Made by a program: the position numbers and the translations under genes. The notes under the pieces were generated by a model. It was not told the DNA's origin, did no database searches, and saw only the letters and a program-made list of their open reading frames with translations. DNA of 64,000 nucleotides from Megamerina dolium (Eukaryota; Arthropoda; Insecta; Diptera; Megamerinidae): positions 32,732,055-32,796,054 of the forward strand of contig OY978529.1 of the NCBI GenBank assembly GCA_963854835.1, written 5' to 3'. This document shows positions 34,363 through 48,500 of this stretch, piece by piece. How positions within the stretch are numbered: the stretch's first letter is position 1; each line of letters begins with the position of its first letter.

Positions 34363-34890
34363 ATGTATGTCAATCATTTGGCATTAAAATTAAAAGATCA
34401 CAATTAAAAGCTTAATTGAATACTGTGTATTTATTATTTAATTTAATATCACATAATATATATATGTATATATGTATTATTTATAAATATGTGTAGTTAT
34501 ACTGTTAAAAACAAAAATCGACTAGAGTAATATCACGCATTTGCACAAACACGTCACAATATGTAGAGATTTTGCAAACGTTTACAACGTATTTAATGAG
34601 TATATGAATTAGATTGGATCATACAAAAAAAAAAAGCTTGGCGCTAGTTTTATGAATAAAAATATTAAAGTTAGAAAAACATAACTTTAAGTTGCACTAA
34701 TAGTACGTATTTGGCAGTTTTAAACGTGTTGCAAACAAGTAAATATGTAAATATGCTCTCAGCTTTCTATTGACATTTCAAACATGTATAGCGAGCCATT
34801 CTGAAGTGTAAATCAAGTGAAAAAAATGTTAGAGTAAAAAAATGTTTTAATCTAATTTATGCACTACTTAGTAAATAATAAATGATAGTA
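34363..34890. other. 3' flank of the glycosyltransferase gene
   Basis: AT-rich, no gene recognised; the 3'UTR of the minus-strand gene ending at 34891 lies here. Confidence 0.35.
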
Positions 34891-36548
34891 TTAAGTAAAT
34901 AATATATAATCTTTGCCTTCAATTAAATTTAAGCTCTTTAAATTTGACTCAAAGGCACCATTTGTCAAATCTAATTTCATGCAAATTAACAATGGTGCTT
35001 TGGCATCCGTAAAGTGCACTATGGGTATTGAATACGTAATCTTCCGAGTCAATTTGTCAAAATAACTATATGTTTTTTGAATTTTATCTGCAAATAATAG
35101 TAATATAATTATATAATTTACGTTCACAGTAAATAGTTATACTGAAATAATTATAATAAAATAGAAAATTACTTTTATCCACATCACAGAATGCTACAAC
35201 CTTTTCCATTTCGTTCGTTGGTAAGTAACGAAAAAATTTTCGTCCCTGCTTCCCAGCGTTCCATATTGTGAAACCATTGCGCCAGGGTTCAGATGATAAA
35301 ATGTTGTCAATTAGATGACGCATGCGAATGCACCAAATCGTTTCAGCTGCTATAGAAAATGTAGTTGCATCCGGATGATAACGATATTTGAGCAGGCAAT
35401 CATTAGCACGTAAAATACGTCCCCCAAGGTCTAGATGTTTGTAGAAAAATATTAAATCTTCTGGTGTACCTTCACCATCTTCGGAGAAACCATTGCTGAT
35501 TTTATCATAGACACTACGATGGCAAAACCATGTCGGCATTATTACAGTGGGACCATTTGCTGTATATATTTGTACGGTTAGCTTCTGTCCATCCAAATCA
35601 TTAGCCCAACGTGAAAAGCGACAAGTAGAATTCGACGGAATGCGTATGAATTTCGAACCAATTATCTGTAAATAATTGTGGATGAACTTATATTTTATCA
35701 CACTAGTATCATAGCAAATGAAATGCATAATATGCGAATAAATGTGAAATAATCATATATCGTTGTTAGTGCTATTGCACCTTCAAAATGTTTGCTTTCA
35801 AAATGTTTGCTTTCAAAATGTTTGTTTCTCCAAAATTTATCATAGCACTAAGCACAAAGCGCTGTAAGTACGAAAATAAAATGTCTTACTGCATTTTGAT
35901 TCCATTTTGCCAAAGTATATTGCTCAAGAATACGATTTGGCATCATTTCATCGTCAATATCCTGAAAACATAAATAACAACCAGTCGATATTGCTATAGC
36001 ACGATTACGGCCATAGCCAACTGAAAATTATAGAATGCAATTACAATAAAATTCATTATTAAAATTCACTTCAAACATTCAAATATTGCGATCTTACCGC
36101 CTTTTGGACTTCCGCTGTCATTACGTTGTATATGTAATTCTATTTTATATTGCTCAAATCTGCACTTCCATATATCCAACAATTGTGATGATTCATCAGT
36201 ACAGCAGTCATCGAATACACAAACTTCTATGACGTACTCGTCGTATATTGATGACGACATAACACTTCGCTGCAATGGCGTTGATGGCGGTTGCACTTGC
36301 ATCGTTTGCTGTTGTTCATATTTTTGTAATGTTTGCTTGTTACGCACAATCGATTGGAAACACTTATCAATCCATTTGGCACCATTTAAAATTGTTATTA
36401 TTATTGACTGGACGGACACAAGAACGTAATGTAATGTGTTGTAACATTTGAACAAATTAAATATATTGTATGTAGTAACATGTGTTGTAATATTGGAACA
36501 AATTAAAAGTGTGATACGTAGAATACTTACAATAATTTCCTTTGACAT
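34891..36548 (-). CDS. B3GNTL1-like GT2 glycosyltransferase, 5 exons
   Basis: Exons 36548-36531, 36407-36098, 36020-35890, 35665-35173 and 35087-34891 give 382 residues (human B3GNTL1: 361). All junctions are GT-AG and phases close. The first exon encodes only MSKEII. Exon 2 starts the GT-A fold (SIIITILNGAKWIDKCF) and holds VCVFDDCCTDES. Exon 3 has the nucleotide-sugar/metal motif in FQDIDDEMMP (D130-x-D132). Exon 4 carries NGPTVIMPTWFC, GTPEDLIFFYKHL and FTIWNAGKQGRKFFRYL; exon 5 ends DLTNGAFESNLKSLNL. Family members are predicted soluble or cytosolic UDP-GlcNAc-type transferases of unproven acceptor; no signal or membrane segment is visible. The Gln-rich insertion in exon 2 (QKYEQQQTMQVQPP) is a fly-specific addition. 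Confidence 0.9.
35786..35826. repeat. Three tandem 15-bp units in the glycosyltransferase intron
   Basis: AAAATGTTTGCTTTC occurs twice and is followed by a third, diverged unit, inside intron 3. A simple minisatellite seed. Confidence 0.8.
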
Positions 36549-36960
36549 TGATTGGAGAACAGACAACACGCGAAAATGTTTATTATACAGACTAATAATT
36601 ACCGGCTTTATCGTGTGTAGAATGCGCAGACGCCAACAACAACAATAGAGCAAGATGTCATATTGTGGTTGTTTGTTTTCTTTCTACGTTCCTTTTGCTA
36701 CGATTTATTTTTCTTTTTTTGTTTGTAGCAAGTAGGTATCTAGAATTTCCATATTTGTGGATTGTAACATCTAATATGTACATACGGATATTTGTTTGCA
36801 GATGCATATTTGGCACTATTGACTTGTAGGCGGGATGCTGTCATATTTTCGAAGTAAGATAGCGACACGCTATTCGATGGAATATGTATGTATACCATTC
36901 GCTATGAAAGAAATTATTATTACATTATTATTATATTATCATGACTAAACATTATATGCC
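36549..36960. other. Upstream region of the glycosyltransferase gene
   Basis: Contains the presumed promoter of the minus-strand gene starting at 36548. The open frame continues upstream without an ATG, supporting MSKEII as the start. No core motif assigned. Confidence 0.3.
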
Positions 36961-36964
36961 CAAA

Positions 36965-37745
36965 AGCTTCGTTTGGTGTCGATAATGGTTTGAAATGGCT
37001 CGTCAAAAAGCATTTTCAACATCGTCAAGAAAAAAAGAAAAAAGAGAAAAAGTTTTTGAAAAAATGTATCCACCGATCAACAAAAGACGTTTTGAATATC
37101 GTCGAAGGTGAGAATTACAGATTTACGCATATGAGCTCCAAAACAAGCGTTGGTTCTCCATTTGATGCTGAAAAGGGTTTTAAGAAATGCGTCTTCGGCT
37201 CGTCGAAAGAGGTTTTCAACAACTTCGATGGTGGAATTATAATTGCAAGTATAAGAGTTCCAAAATTAACGTTAAGGATTTGAAAAAATAAGTCAACGGC
37301 TGGCCAAAAAAATTTTTAAGACGTGAACGTCAACACAATCAAGAGTAAAAACTTTGGATTTATCTACAAGAGCACCAACATAAACGTTAATTCTTCATTT
37401 GGTACCGAAAAGTGTTTGAAAAAATCCATCCACTGCTCATCAAAAGACGTTTTCAACATCGTCGAAGGTGAGAATTGCAGATTTGTGCACAAATACGATA
37501 AAACAAGCGTTAGGCATTCGTTTGGCGCTGAAAATGGTTTTAAGAAATTCAAAAGGCGTTTTTAACAACATCGACGGTGAGAATTATGGATTTATTCGTA
37601 GAGCTCCAAAACAAATATTAATTCATCGCTTTGCGTCTATAAGGGTTTAAAAAAATATGCCCGTGGCTCTTCAATCGACGTTTTTAACATCGTCCAACGT
37701 AAGAATTATGGATTTATGCATAAGAAGTCAAAAGTAAACGTTATT
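36965..37745 (+). repeat. Diverged coding-like tandem repeat, unit about 110-125 bp
   Basis: Six or seven diverged units share, at DNA level, TCGTTTGG-GC-GAAAAGGGTTT, TCAAAAGACGTTTTCAACAT, CGTCGAAGGTGAGAATTA and GATTTAT-CATAAG. Translated, the units give a recurring phrase: SSKDVFNIVEGENYRF, then a basic segment, KTSV, and FGAEKGFKK. The frame is open over two units at a time (36990-37283 and 37323-37565) and is then broken by shifts and stops. No family was recognised. It could be a decayed gene for a repetitive protein or a satellite that happens to be open. Confidence 0.65.
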
Positions 37746-37965
37746 TAATTGAGTAAGTTTGCTAAGATGTGCCGCCGACCATAAACGGTACGTTTCCATT
37801 TGGTTACTCGTAATTCTTCTGTTGACATGGGGAAATCTTGAAAACGTGAGCTCTCAACAAATGGCTTTTTGATGCGAGAAAAATATTGAATATCAAAATT
37901 GATGTGGCATTCAAAACTGAATATACAATTTCCACTGCTTGAAGAGGCCATTGAAACAGCGTTGA

Positions 37966-38727
37966 AATTTATAATAGTTGCATTCTTTTGTAACCGGGTT
38001 GCAAAATAACACCAACTCGCATTTAATTTTCCTTTTACTTGAATATAATTTCCCTTTAGTTACTTAACAACGCTGGTGGTATATATGGTTGTCCGTGAAA
38101 TTTATAATCGAAATAAAAACAAAAAAGAAACAATTCTGCGGAATCTGTGGTAAATATATTCGTTTATTTAAAATAAATTTTTATTTGCACTTGCTTTATT
38201 TTGCTTATTTTTGTTTATATTTACAATAATTTGATGTGTTGTTGAAATTTCCCAAGCGCATTCCAGTAGTCTATTCACAATAGTGCTGTTTTTTACTTTC
38301 CTCAGGTCGATTAAAATATAAGCCATAATAATAGCTGCATTCTTTTGTAAGCGAGTTGCAAAAGAACACTGACTTATTTTCCGAACTGCATGCAAAGCAA
38401 CAACAAAAATAAGCGACATGACTTATTTTAACCGAGTTGAATTCAAGTTGCTTGTATTTTAATCGATCTGAGTTATAGTATTGGAAACAACCATATATAC
38501 CACCAGCGTTGCTAAGTAACTAAAGGGAAATTATATTCAAGTAAAAGGGAAATTAAATGCGAGTTGGTGTTCTTTTGCAACTCGGTTACAAAAGAATGCG
38601 GCTAATATAAGTTAAAATAGACGATGTCCCTTATTTTTGTTGTTGCTTTGCATGCAGTTTGGCAAATAAGTCAGTGCTCTTTTGCAACTCAGTGCAACTC
38701 GCGTCCAAAAGAATGCGGCTAATATAG
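37966..38727. repeat. Interlocked inverted repeats (A ... B ... A' B')
   Basis: A (about 37966-38095) is the reverse complement of A' (about 38487-38610). B (about 38326-38425) is the reverse complement of B' (about 38615-38727). Each outer edge carries GCATTCTTTTG followed by a GAGTTGCAAAA-type block, suggesting one MITE family inserted or rearranged more than once. No coding potential is supported. Confidence 0.75.
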
Positions 38728-39378
38728 ATTTTTGATATGCTTTCTTCAAAAGGGCTGTATGCTCCCCTCTGTGGTTTTAGCTTCAATTTTACTGAAGAAT
38801 TCTTGGAAAATTACTAATTAATGTAATTTATTACTAACACACTTATGTCCAATTAAATAAAACCATTGAACACAATTTATTTTAATGAATTATTTTTAAT
38901 ATTTTAATATTCAATCTTAAATTCTAAAACTAAGCTACAAAACTTATTATACAATAATTATGCCATTTGTTTGCAAATGTGTAAAGTTAATGAGGATATT
39001 GACAATATTGTAAAAGTTGGCCTTAAGCATAATGCAGCATGTAATTGAGAATAAATATGTATGTATATGCAATGGTTTGTATGTACATGTCGAGTTTCCA
39101 ATATGGAAAAAAGTCAAATTATGAAAGAAATAAACAACTACAAAAAAGACATAAAATTCTAAAGGATCCAAGTGGCAAAATAAATTAAATCTTCAAAATC
39201 ATTTACAATAATATTTTATTAGGTTGTTAGGTTAAATGTTGAATCGTCATTGTTTGTTTGTTATTTTGACCCTTTAGACGTTCGCCTCTTCAAATTGACA
39301 ATACTAAATTTAGGATAATTGATGATGAGTTTTATACGAGTACAGATGTATGTATATCGATTATCAGTCTTTTGAAAG

Positions 39379-39433
<55 letters not shown>

Positions 39434-39541
39434 TGTGATGAATTACTGAGCTTAAATTATTTCTTTATTAACTAATTAAAGTAATCCAACGTATACATGA
39501 TGATTTCGTTTTTCTTAAATTCACATTGGTATTGAATTCTC
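38728..39541. other. 3' flank of the IP3 3-kinase gene
   Basis: AT-rich, with no gene recognised apart from a (TA)n run at 39382-39426. Confidence 0.4.
39382..39426. repeat. (TA)n microsatellite
   Basis: About 45 bp of pure TA repeats just beyond the 3' end of the IP3 3-kinase coding sequence. Confidence 0.97.
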
Positions 39542-42500
39542 TTAGATTTGCAAACATTTACGTATCCCACTAGTAGCACTGCTGCTATTGTAAACATTTT
39601 CAAATGCCTTTATTAGTTCATCCACACCCTTGAGCAGTCCCTCTTCACGATTGCCGGGTACCCAAGTGTTGCGATGATTGACATTAATCTCCTCAGGCAA
39701 TCGACGTGATTTGGCAAAGTCTATCAACCAGACGCCAACTTTACTATCATCGTAAACGATGAATATGCTAGATCCGACAATTTCATGACGTCTAAAGAAA
39801 GCTGACTTCTCAATGACGCTGCGCATATGCATCAGTCTTTTAATCAACTCCTTGTGAATGAGTCGCCGTGAACCGCCCAACAAAAATTGCTTAATCGTCT
39901 GTGTAATTTGATCATTTGTTCGCACTGTTTTCAAGTCTTTAACAGGAGCACGACCACGCATTCGCAACGCTTCGATACGAAAGCCTTTAGTGTGTGACGA
40001 TGACATTGCCTCGCGAAAAACCATATAACGAAGTTTTGTAATTGCTTGTGCTTCTCGTTCCTCGGCATTGGGTGCATTTGGATCGACTGCCACCATTTTC
40101 TGATATAAATCGGGACGCAGTGTTGTATTTGTTACCTCCGACTCAAGGAATGTTCGACTGCCCATTTTGATGTCCATAACGCAAGGATCTTTGAAACCGG
40201 CCAATAGATCTTGAAGTTCAATAAACTTTTCACCATTACTCAATTGCAGGGTGCCATAGAAATGTGGTACAATCTTGGATGTTTCCGACTCCAGCGACAA
40301 TTGTTTGTAAGCTTGCACTTCATTGTCCGTAAAGTTGGCAACACGTTTTCGCACAATTCCTGATGTTGTGGGTACAATACTAAAATTAAATAGAATATTT
40401 CTAAATTAGCAACAATTTCATCGTTGGAATTCTATTTAATAATTCTCACCTTTCTGGATGTCCTGATAATTGTAGCCAACCATGCGGTGGTTTAGCAAGA
40501 TTTTCACAATTCTCTTCCGTTTTTTGTATTAAAGCAGATGTTGCGGGTGCGCTTAATTCCAAAGCATTCTAAAAGTAGATAAGAAAACAATAGTGAGTAT
40601 ATGTAGTGCAAATTAAATATGTAATTAATTAAATGTACCATGTATCAAAAAAATTTCCAAACACAACCGACACACAATATAAAAAAAAACAGGCAATAAT
40701 ATGCAATAACCTAAAGTTCAGCTCATCGTATAACTATTGTGAAATTCAATTTACATTTGTATATATGCGCGTTTATTGTACAATTAGGAACAATAAATTA
40801 ATAATGAAAGTGAAATTAAATGAAAAAATATACGTAATCATCAACAATCGACAAAGTGAAACCCCCGGCAGACGTTCAAAAGTCCAAGTCTATTAAGTTT
40901 TTGGTGTCGACGCATGTTGACTGTGTGTTTGTGTTTTTGTCCGGTTTTTTCTGCCTTCTTTTTCAACGGAAAATCATTATAAATCATATTAAAATGTCGT
41001 AATTGGTATTTATTTTATAGGGTGAATTTTCCTATTTCGGTAGTAAAATCCAAGTAAACACTCTACGCATAAATATATGAGAGCAGCAAAATTCATGGAA
41101 TCATTTTGTTCACATATTCAGCGTGATAGACATAATTAATCTAGCTTTAATTATAGAAACTATGATGCTTTGCTCTTCCAACCCATTTGTCAGACATTGC
41201 TAATGCAAAAAACGAAAAACAAAAACCGATTCCCCCAAGCAAATCCTCAATAATTCATAGTAGACAGAAGACGCCATTGAGTGAGATTATTTATTATTTC
41301 TTGTTGTTGAAATTATCACAACATATAAAATATATTAGAGTTGTTCGAAAAAATGTTGGCAATTTTTAAGCATTTAAAATTTGGATTAAAGGATTTGGAT
41401 GCAAGCTGAAAATATGTTGTCAAAATGGGTCCAATGAGTAGCATAAATGCCTTCTTCTTTTCAAAAAAACTCGCTAGAAACATTTTAATATCAAACATAT
41501 TGATACTATCGAATTCTCCAATATACTTGAATATTGTGAATTTTGTGAAATAAGAATGAAGTAAAATATATAATTACAATTAAAAAAGCAGCATTGCAAA
41601 AATACTATTCCAATGTAAATAAAAATGCTTGAGGGTATTAATGATGTCACAATGACAGATGACATATGTATATATATTTTATTTAGTCCTAACGTAAGAA
41701 ATCTCTTATCATAGCTTATAGCATTGTATACCAAAAATGTATATCACGACACAAAAGTGTGATCAATTTGTATGTAACATATGAGTAATGATGTTCCTCC
41801 TCATTATTGTTCATTTACTCGAAATAACTTTTAAATCTAAGTGTGTGGAATTTTTTTTTTTACTTCTTTTTTTTTAATTAATACAGATTTTTAAAGTAGG
41901 CAATAAATTGCTGATGAAATATCGCAAATGTATTTCTTTTGTCTGCACGTTCTTTTCATTCTTATCACATTTTAGTGTGCAAGTGACTTAAGCGTGAGTG
42001 ACGTAGAGCAATTTAAATTGAGTGTCAATCAAATTGACACCTACATAGATAAGTAATAAATTAATAAATGTGTTCAAAGATTTTTGAAGAAGACTTAAAA
42101 ACATAATAATATCATGATGAAATTAATTGTTTTGGAATTGTTAAACACAACATTATTCTGTATGATAATTGAGACACATTTAGACCATTAGTTCTAGAGT
42201 AAACTGACCCATTTTCTATGAAATCCTATTTAGTACTAAATATAGTACTAAAACTTTTCTGCAATGAATTGAAATGAATATTTAATTTGGTCAATTCGAA
42301 CATTCTGACGAACAGTTGCAATTCAATTGAATTGAATCAACCTTAATTGAACTGTCAAATTGCAGCTTTTCGAATAATTCGTTCGCGAAAAGTTCCATAT
42401 AAATTTAACCAGTTTCTTTTTTTGCTTTAAACCTGGTTCCGTCAGTTTGCTTTCTTTACTTTTGTTGACTAGTATCGAGGATGTGTTTGAAAAATTGCAA

Positions 42501-45500
42501 TATATACTTCATTCCACTTTTTTCTTTAAATTATTTTTACTTACCAACGCTAAATAATTCAGCAATGACATCGAATTGGCTGATAAAATATCCCGATTCA
42601 TTAAGAAATCTGCAAAATCTTCCCCATTAATGAATTTGATATTCTGAAAGAGAAGAAAAGAAAAGAATTACTAAATATTTATATAAAACAAGCAGGTAAT
42701 AATCTATTTTTTTTTCTAGCACTACAGATTAAAAATTCGAGATTACGTTACTGAGAGTATAAGTTACAAGGCCACATTGAACAAGAGCTAATGAAGAAAA
42801 TAACACTATACCTAGAACGTCAACAAAAAGTCGGCAAAATTTATTGTTTTATCTAATTAACATATTACGTTTCTTATGAATTCATCTTTATGCGATACGC
42901 ATTGAATCTTGTAGTACGTAGAAAATCATACCGAATTCTAGGAAAGCCGTTGTTTGTGAACATATAGTCATGGACGAGTATGTAAATATTATTTCTTTTC
43001 TTCGATTACAAATTGATTATGCAATTTTATCATTGTTATCGTTGTCAAGCGTATAATTCTTTCATAATATTTAACGTAAGTACACACGCTAAATCAAAAA
43101 CAAATATTTTGTTATTCGAAACTTCTAAATCGTTCTTCTCGTGTTTTGTTCATCGCTTACAATGATAAGATAAGATGGTGTCACATTTTTATTTTGTTTG
43201 TAAATAAACACATGTGCATACAATAGATACATTTACATGATAACGGTACTATTCTGATAAATTATTTTCTTGTTTATGTGCACTGTATGTATTTTACATA
43301 CGTTAGCCAGGTTAATAGATACATATACGCACTTAGGTTCCTACAATAAATGCGATTGAATGCGTAAATGAAAAATTTTTTGTTTTTCTAGATTTGCATC
43401 GATTGAAATAACAAATAGAAATAAAGTTGCAAACAACTGCGTATGTTGATTTTCGCCAGAGAGTGTTGTAAAGAACATTAGTATGAGGAAGTACTGAAAA
43501 TTACAAATATTGGGCTGAAAATTCAAATTTAAAGAAAAAACTACTTAGCAAAATAGAAAAACAAAAGTCTCAAAAGTAAACAATTCTTCTTACATTCATA
43601 TACGGAAATAAATAAATTATCGCACAAAGAGCGTCAGTTGTATTTTCTTACGTCAAGTACGATAGCAACAATATACAACACCAAATTTCATGCTCTTTGA
43701 CTGCTATTTTATTGAAAAGCACAAGATGTTGCATTGCAAAATATTCATTTCAGTAATAAACATATACATATAGTACATTTATATTAACATTATAATAGAG
43801 CATTTTCATACGTCAAGTGAGTAACACAAAAGCATATCGTTTGTTCTGATTGAGGAGTATTTTAAAGAAAAGGGAAAAAATTGCATTTCCATAGCGGTTT
43901 GTCCTGCAACAACATATAGCACTCTAGCACTCCATGTACATATATGCAAAAAATAATGCTCAAAAACATGTTTTGATCCGAAGTAGATATGAAAAATATT
44001 TATGACATAATTTTTTAATTTGACCAATACTAATGGTGGCATCTTTCGAAAATTAAATGGAAAGGCATGTATTGATAGTCAAGATTAAGTTGCAACTTGT
44101 ATTTAGTATCGACTCTTTTGACAAATTCCCATACAAAAATCTGTGAAGAAACCGATACTAAATTTATGTTGGAACCTCATTTTGACTATGAATATGCCTT
44201 AATGCCTTTTCCCGCTGTTTTTGTTCGCTCTTTGTTTCCGAACGAAGAAGCAATATAAATAACAATGGCTCCAATCGTATTATCTAGATTCATACAGAAG
44301 AGACGTTGCCTATTCTAGCTAAAACTTTAATTTCAACATGAATTTCGCATGACTTTTACAGTGGCAGAGTTATCAATGGTATCAATTTTATTTTGTAGTA
44401 CTAGCTTAGCTTAGATATAGGGTTGTATTTTTCAACAAAATATAGCTTCGTTTTTTGCATGTTGAAAATTCAATTTTTGCCAATTTTCAAAGTAAATGCA
44501 TTTTGTAGAAAATTGACATATTTCAAACTAAAAGTTTTTTTTTCTGTGATAAAAACTCAATTTCTGACGTACGAAGTTACTACTGTCGCTTACATCTTTT
44601 TGTGAAAATTACATTTTTTATAAAAATTCTCCGAAGATGTTATTGCTTTAATTGTAAAAATTCAATTTTCAGGTGATTTTTGATTTCTATTCGACTTAAA
44701 TTTAATTTTTGACGTACGAAATTACAATTGTTGCGAAGACACATTTTCGTGAAAATTAAGTTTTTGATCACTAGTAGCCAAAAATCACATCGTAGTGTAT
44801 GTAGTAGATGATAACGCAAATATCATTTGCGCCACACCTACCCAAAGTTGTATGTATTTGTAATATATGCCTTTTAAAGCAAAATTATCTTAACATACAA
44901 GTGAAGTCAAATATACCTACGTAGTACGTATGTACATATTTTATCAATTATTATTAAGTAAATATCATACGTATGCATATCTTTTTCTCTATATTTGCTC
45001 AAACCTCATTAAACCAGTTTTTTTTTTCTATATGAACATTATTTGCCAACGACCAATGAAAATAAATATAACAAATATATGTACATATTTATAATCTTTA
45101 TAGTTATTTTCAAAAAAATTATAAGTATAATTTCTAAATAAAAAACATATGTATTTTGTCAAATTAAAGGCGTTTTATAACACTCGAACATGCTAGGTAC
45201 GTTGTAAGGTAAAGAAAGAAGGTTTAATTCATTAATAAGTGATAATAGCTAATAGCAATGGCGTTCTTCAAATTTATAAGGAGAGGAGTGTCTTGTTTGT
45301 TTGATTTTCTTTATTTATTTTTATTTTATTTTTTTTTTTTTTTTTGCAAATTATGAAATTAATTAGCATAAAATTAGTTATCGACGTCAATGTTTTTGGC
45401 ATTTTTTTTTTATTTTATTCAATTACCAGCTATTTTCACCCCTCACTGCCATTCGCGACTATCTAATAATTTACATATACGATTCTTAGATTTATTTACC

Positions 45501-48500
45501 TATCACGTTATTCAAATTAATCGACAAAAATCAAAACAAAAAAACAACAACAAAATTAAGATAAAAATAAAATTCAGCGTCAATGAAACCTATTTGAATA
45601 CAAATCACACGATGGTACATGTGTATTCAATATGAAAGTATGTAGAGCAAAAAATATTCAAATATAATACAATCGGAATATGTGATGATTTTAATTAGTA
45701 GTATGTAGTTTAAAAATAGCATTTGATTATCTTTTAATCTAACTTTAAATAAACTCACTTTTAATGTGCTTAAACGACTATATATTGTATTTGTACGAGT
45801 ATACATAATTAAGTTTCGTAACGTGCCTCACTACTACATATTCATTAAACATTTTTGCACGTTCATCATAATTGAGTTATACAATTTTTTTTCTATTTTT
45901 GTGAAAATTAACATTAAATATGTATGTATTATGTAAGTACACAGTTGTTTTAAAATTAAATTTATTTACAATTACAAAGTAAGTAAGTAAGTATGTTGAA
46001 TACGCCGACAACAAGTTCTTACAAGCGGATGCATTTCATAATATTGAAATACTATTTAATTTATGTCATCGCAAAATGATAATAAAATGCATAACTTCTA
46101 TTATAATGCTCTAAAACATAAATTTTAAACGAACACCACGAGCAACTATGGTGTCACAGAATTTAATTCGCGAATAAAACTAGTAACATGTCTTCACTAA
46201 GCAACTAACACCATAATTTGCTATCGCTGTCATTTCACACACGAAAACTGCATATGTAAATTTATGGTATAGACTCTTTTCACTAGTACATGAACGAAAT
46301 GTTAATAATTTTGCTTGTCCTCTAAATGAAGACTTTGTTTAAACAGTTACTTTTTTCATACAATTTTTAGCCAGACATAAGCTGTTCTTAACCCAAATTG
46401 ACAGCTGTAATTGAACGATTTTCACCTTGAAAATGAAACTCACAAAGAGAAAAGAAGAATAAAAAGAAATCAACAAAAAGAAGAAATCTTTTAAAACAGG
46501 ATTCTAAGTCAATGTACATACATATAGTCTTTTTTTCATAACCCTGACATTAAAATTTCATGTGTATGCATAAAAGTGCATAGCATAAACTTATGTGAAA
46601 ATATGTACACGGTTTTTCATTAGGAACATGTCCTTTTCTGGAAATAATAACGATTATATAATTAACATATAATATATTGAGCTGATCATATGTCGAAATG
46701 AGTGTGGTGTTTGGCTTATAATGGATAGTGGATGATTTTTAAGATCCAACTTTTCAATGGATTTTGAAAAAAAAAATGTAGCTCTACTTTAGTAATTTGA
46801 TTTCAATAACTAGCGCCTATAAAGCAAAGACCTTAATGAAAACACAATTATAATAATAAAAACCAACAAAAAGTAACTCTGCCTTTTCAAGTTAACCACA
46901 TTCGTCGTTGTATGTGTCGTCTTTGTCGTCGTTGTTGTCGTTGAAATGGAAAAATACAAAAAAAAAAGTGAAGAAAACTTTGTTTTGTCGATAGCACAAC
47001 TTGAATGAATTTGTCTTTTTTTTTTTGTTGATTTTATTTTAATTTCGCATTGACGTCAATGCATTGGTTTTTGTATTATTATAATTCTACTTATGTATTT
47101 TTGAGGTTATATCTTCAGTACAATGGCGTACATAAAATTTATAGCAAATGGGGATATTATTGGCATTGGTCTTCATATTTATTTTAAAACTGTATAAGTA
47201 ATGAAAAAAGAGCTACCTAAATACTATTAACAATATTTTTGCAATGTTAGAAATCAATGAGATCTTCTACTATATGTATTTACACGAAAGCAAAATACCG
47301 GCAATTTACATAAGGATTTACATTAATTTAGTAAAAAGGTGTTGAACAGCTGAATTTTCATACATCAAATGACATCAACAACGAAATCTCATGCAATCTG
47401 ACTGGCATTTTTATTGAAAAATTTAAAATATTGCATTGTAATTTCATGAGAGTTGCAAAAACTATAAATTTGTCACATTGGTGATTAAAAAAAAATAAAT
47501 TAGTGATATAAATATAAAAATATCAAGAAACTTTGGAAAATAGCAAAAGTAAATAATTCTCTAAACCCCTTAGAGCACACCATTACCATATACTCCTCCT
47601 TAATAAATATGTAGATGTTATTTGGGATTGTTTCGCAGTTGATTGAAATGTCAGCGAACCAGTTAAAATGAATACAAATACCAAAAAAACAGATCATACC
47701 TTTTTTGAAATGATGATCATTTGTTTTATTGTTTTAATTTAATTAAAACCACGCGTTAAAAATTATATGAAAATAGTGCAATTTAAGTGCGAATTATCAC
47801 AGGAAATACTATTCAATTCAAATAGAATTATTGCAGAATTAAATTTATGAACAATGACTAATAATAGCGCGTATTCATGACGAAACAAAAATCTGAGCTA
47901 AAAATTACATTAAAATCTTTAAAAATATCCGCACTATTTTTGAATCGAAATTTCATTTTATTTATTTATATTTTTATCCCCCCTTTTCTTTAAAATAAAT
48001 TTAATCATAAGCTCTCATAATGTATAAGTATATTCTGAAGGCAAATTATAAAATATGATATCATATTATATAACAAATTACAGTGCCGGAAATGATATAA
48101 TGATTTCACTCTCTCGATCTTTACTGAATCTTATTACAAAACCAAAATAATCAAAAACAATGAAAAAGTTTCAAAATAAATCACGTCGCAATAAATGACA
48201 CTTCATTACAAAGGTTAATGACAGTAAACAAATGACAGAAAGAGAGAGCGCAAGCAAAAAAATGGGAGTCAAAAGTCAATAAACTTAATCCACAAACCAT
48301 ATGATGAGAAAATTTCATGCTGCTTTTTTTTAGCATATATGTACATATATGTATACGCATCAATTTATAATGTAATGAAGTTCAGAAATTTCACTTTTCT
48401 TTCTGTCAAAAGCTTAAAAAAAAATAAAACAGAATTATGAATAATAGCGATCGTTTCAAAGATCGTTAAAATTCAATATGAAAAAAAAGGATAGAAAAAC

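Noticed and set aside
36549..36653. Longer N-terminus for the glycosyltransferase
   Set aside because: The upstream open frame has no ATG and no similarity to the family; MSKEII followed by the intron fits.
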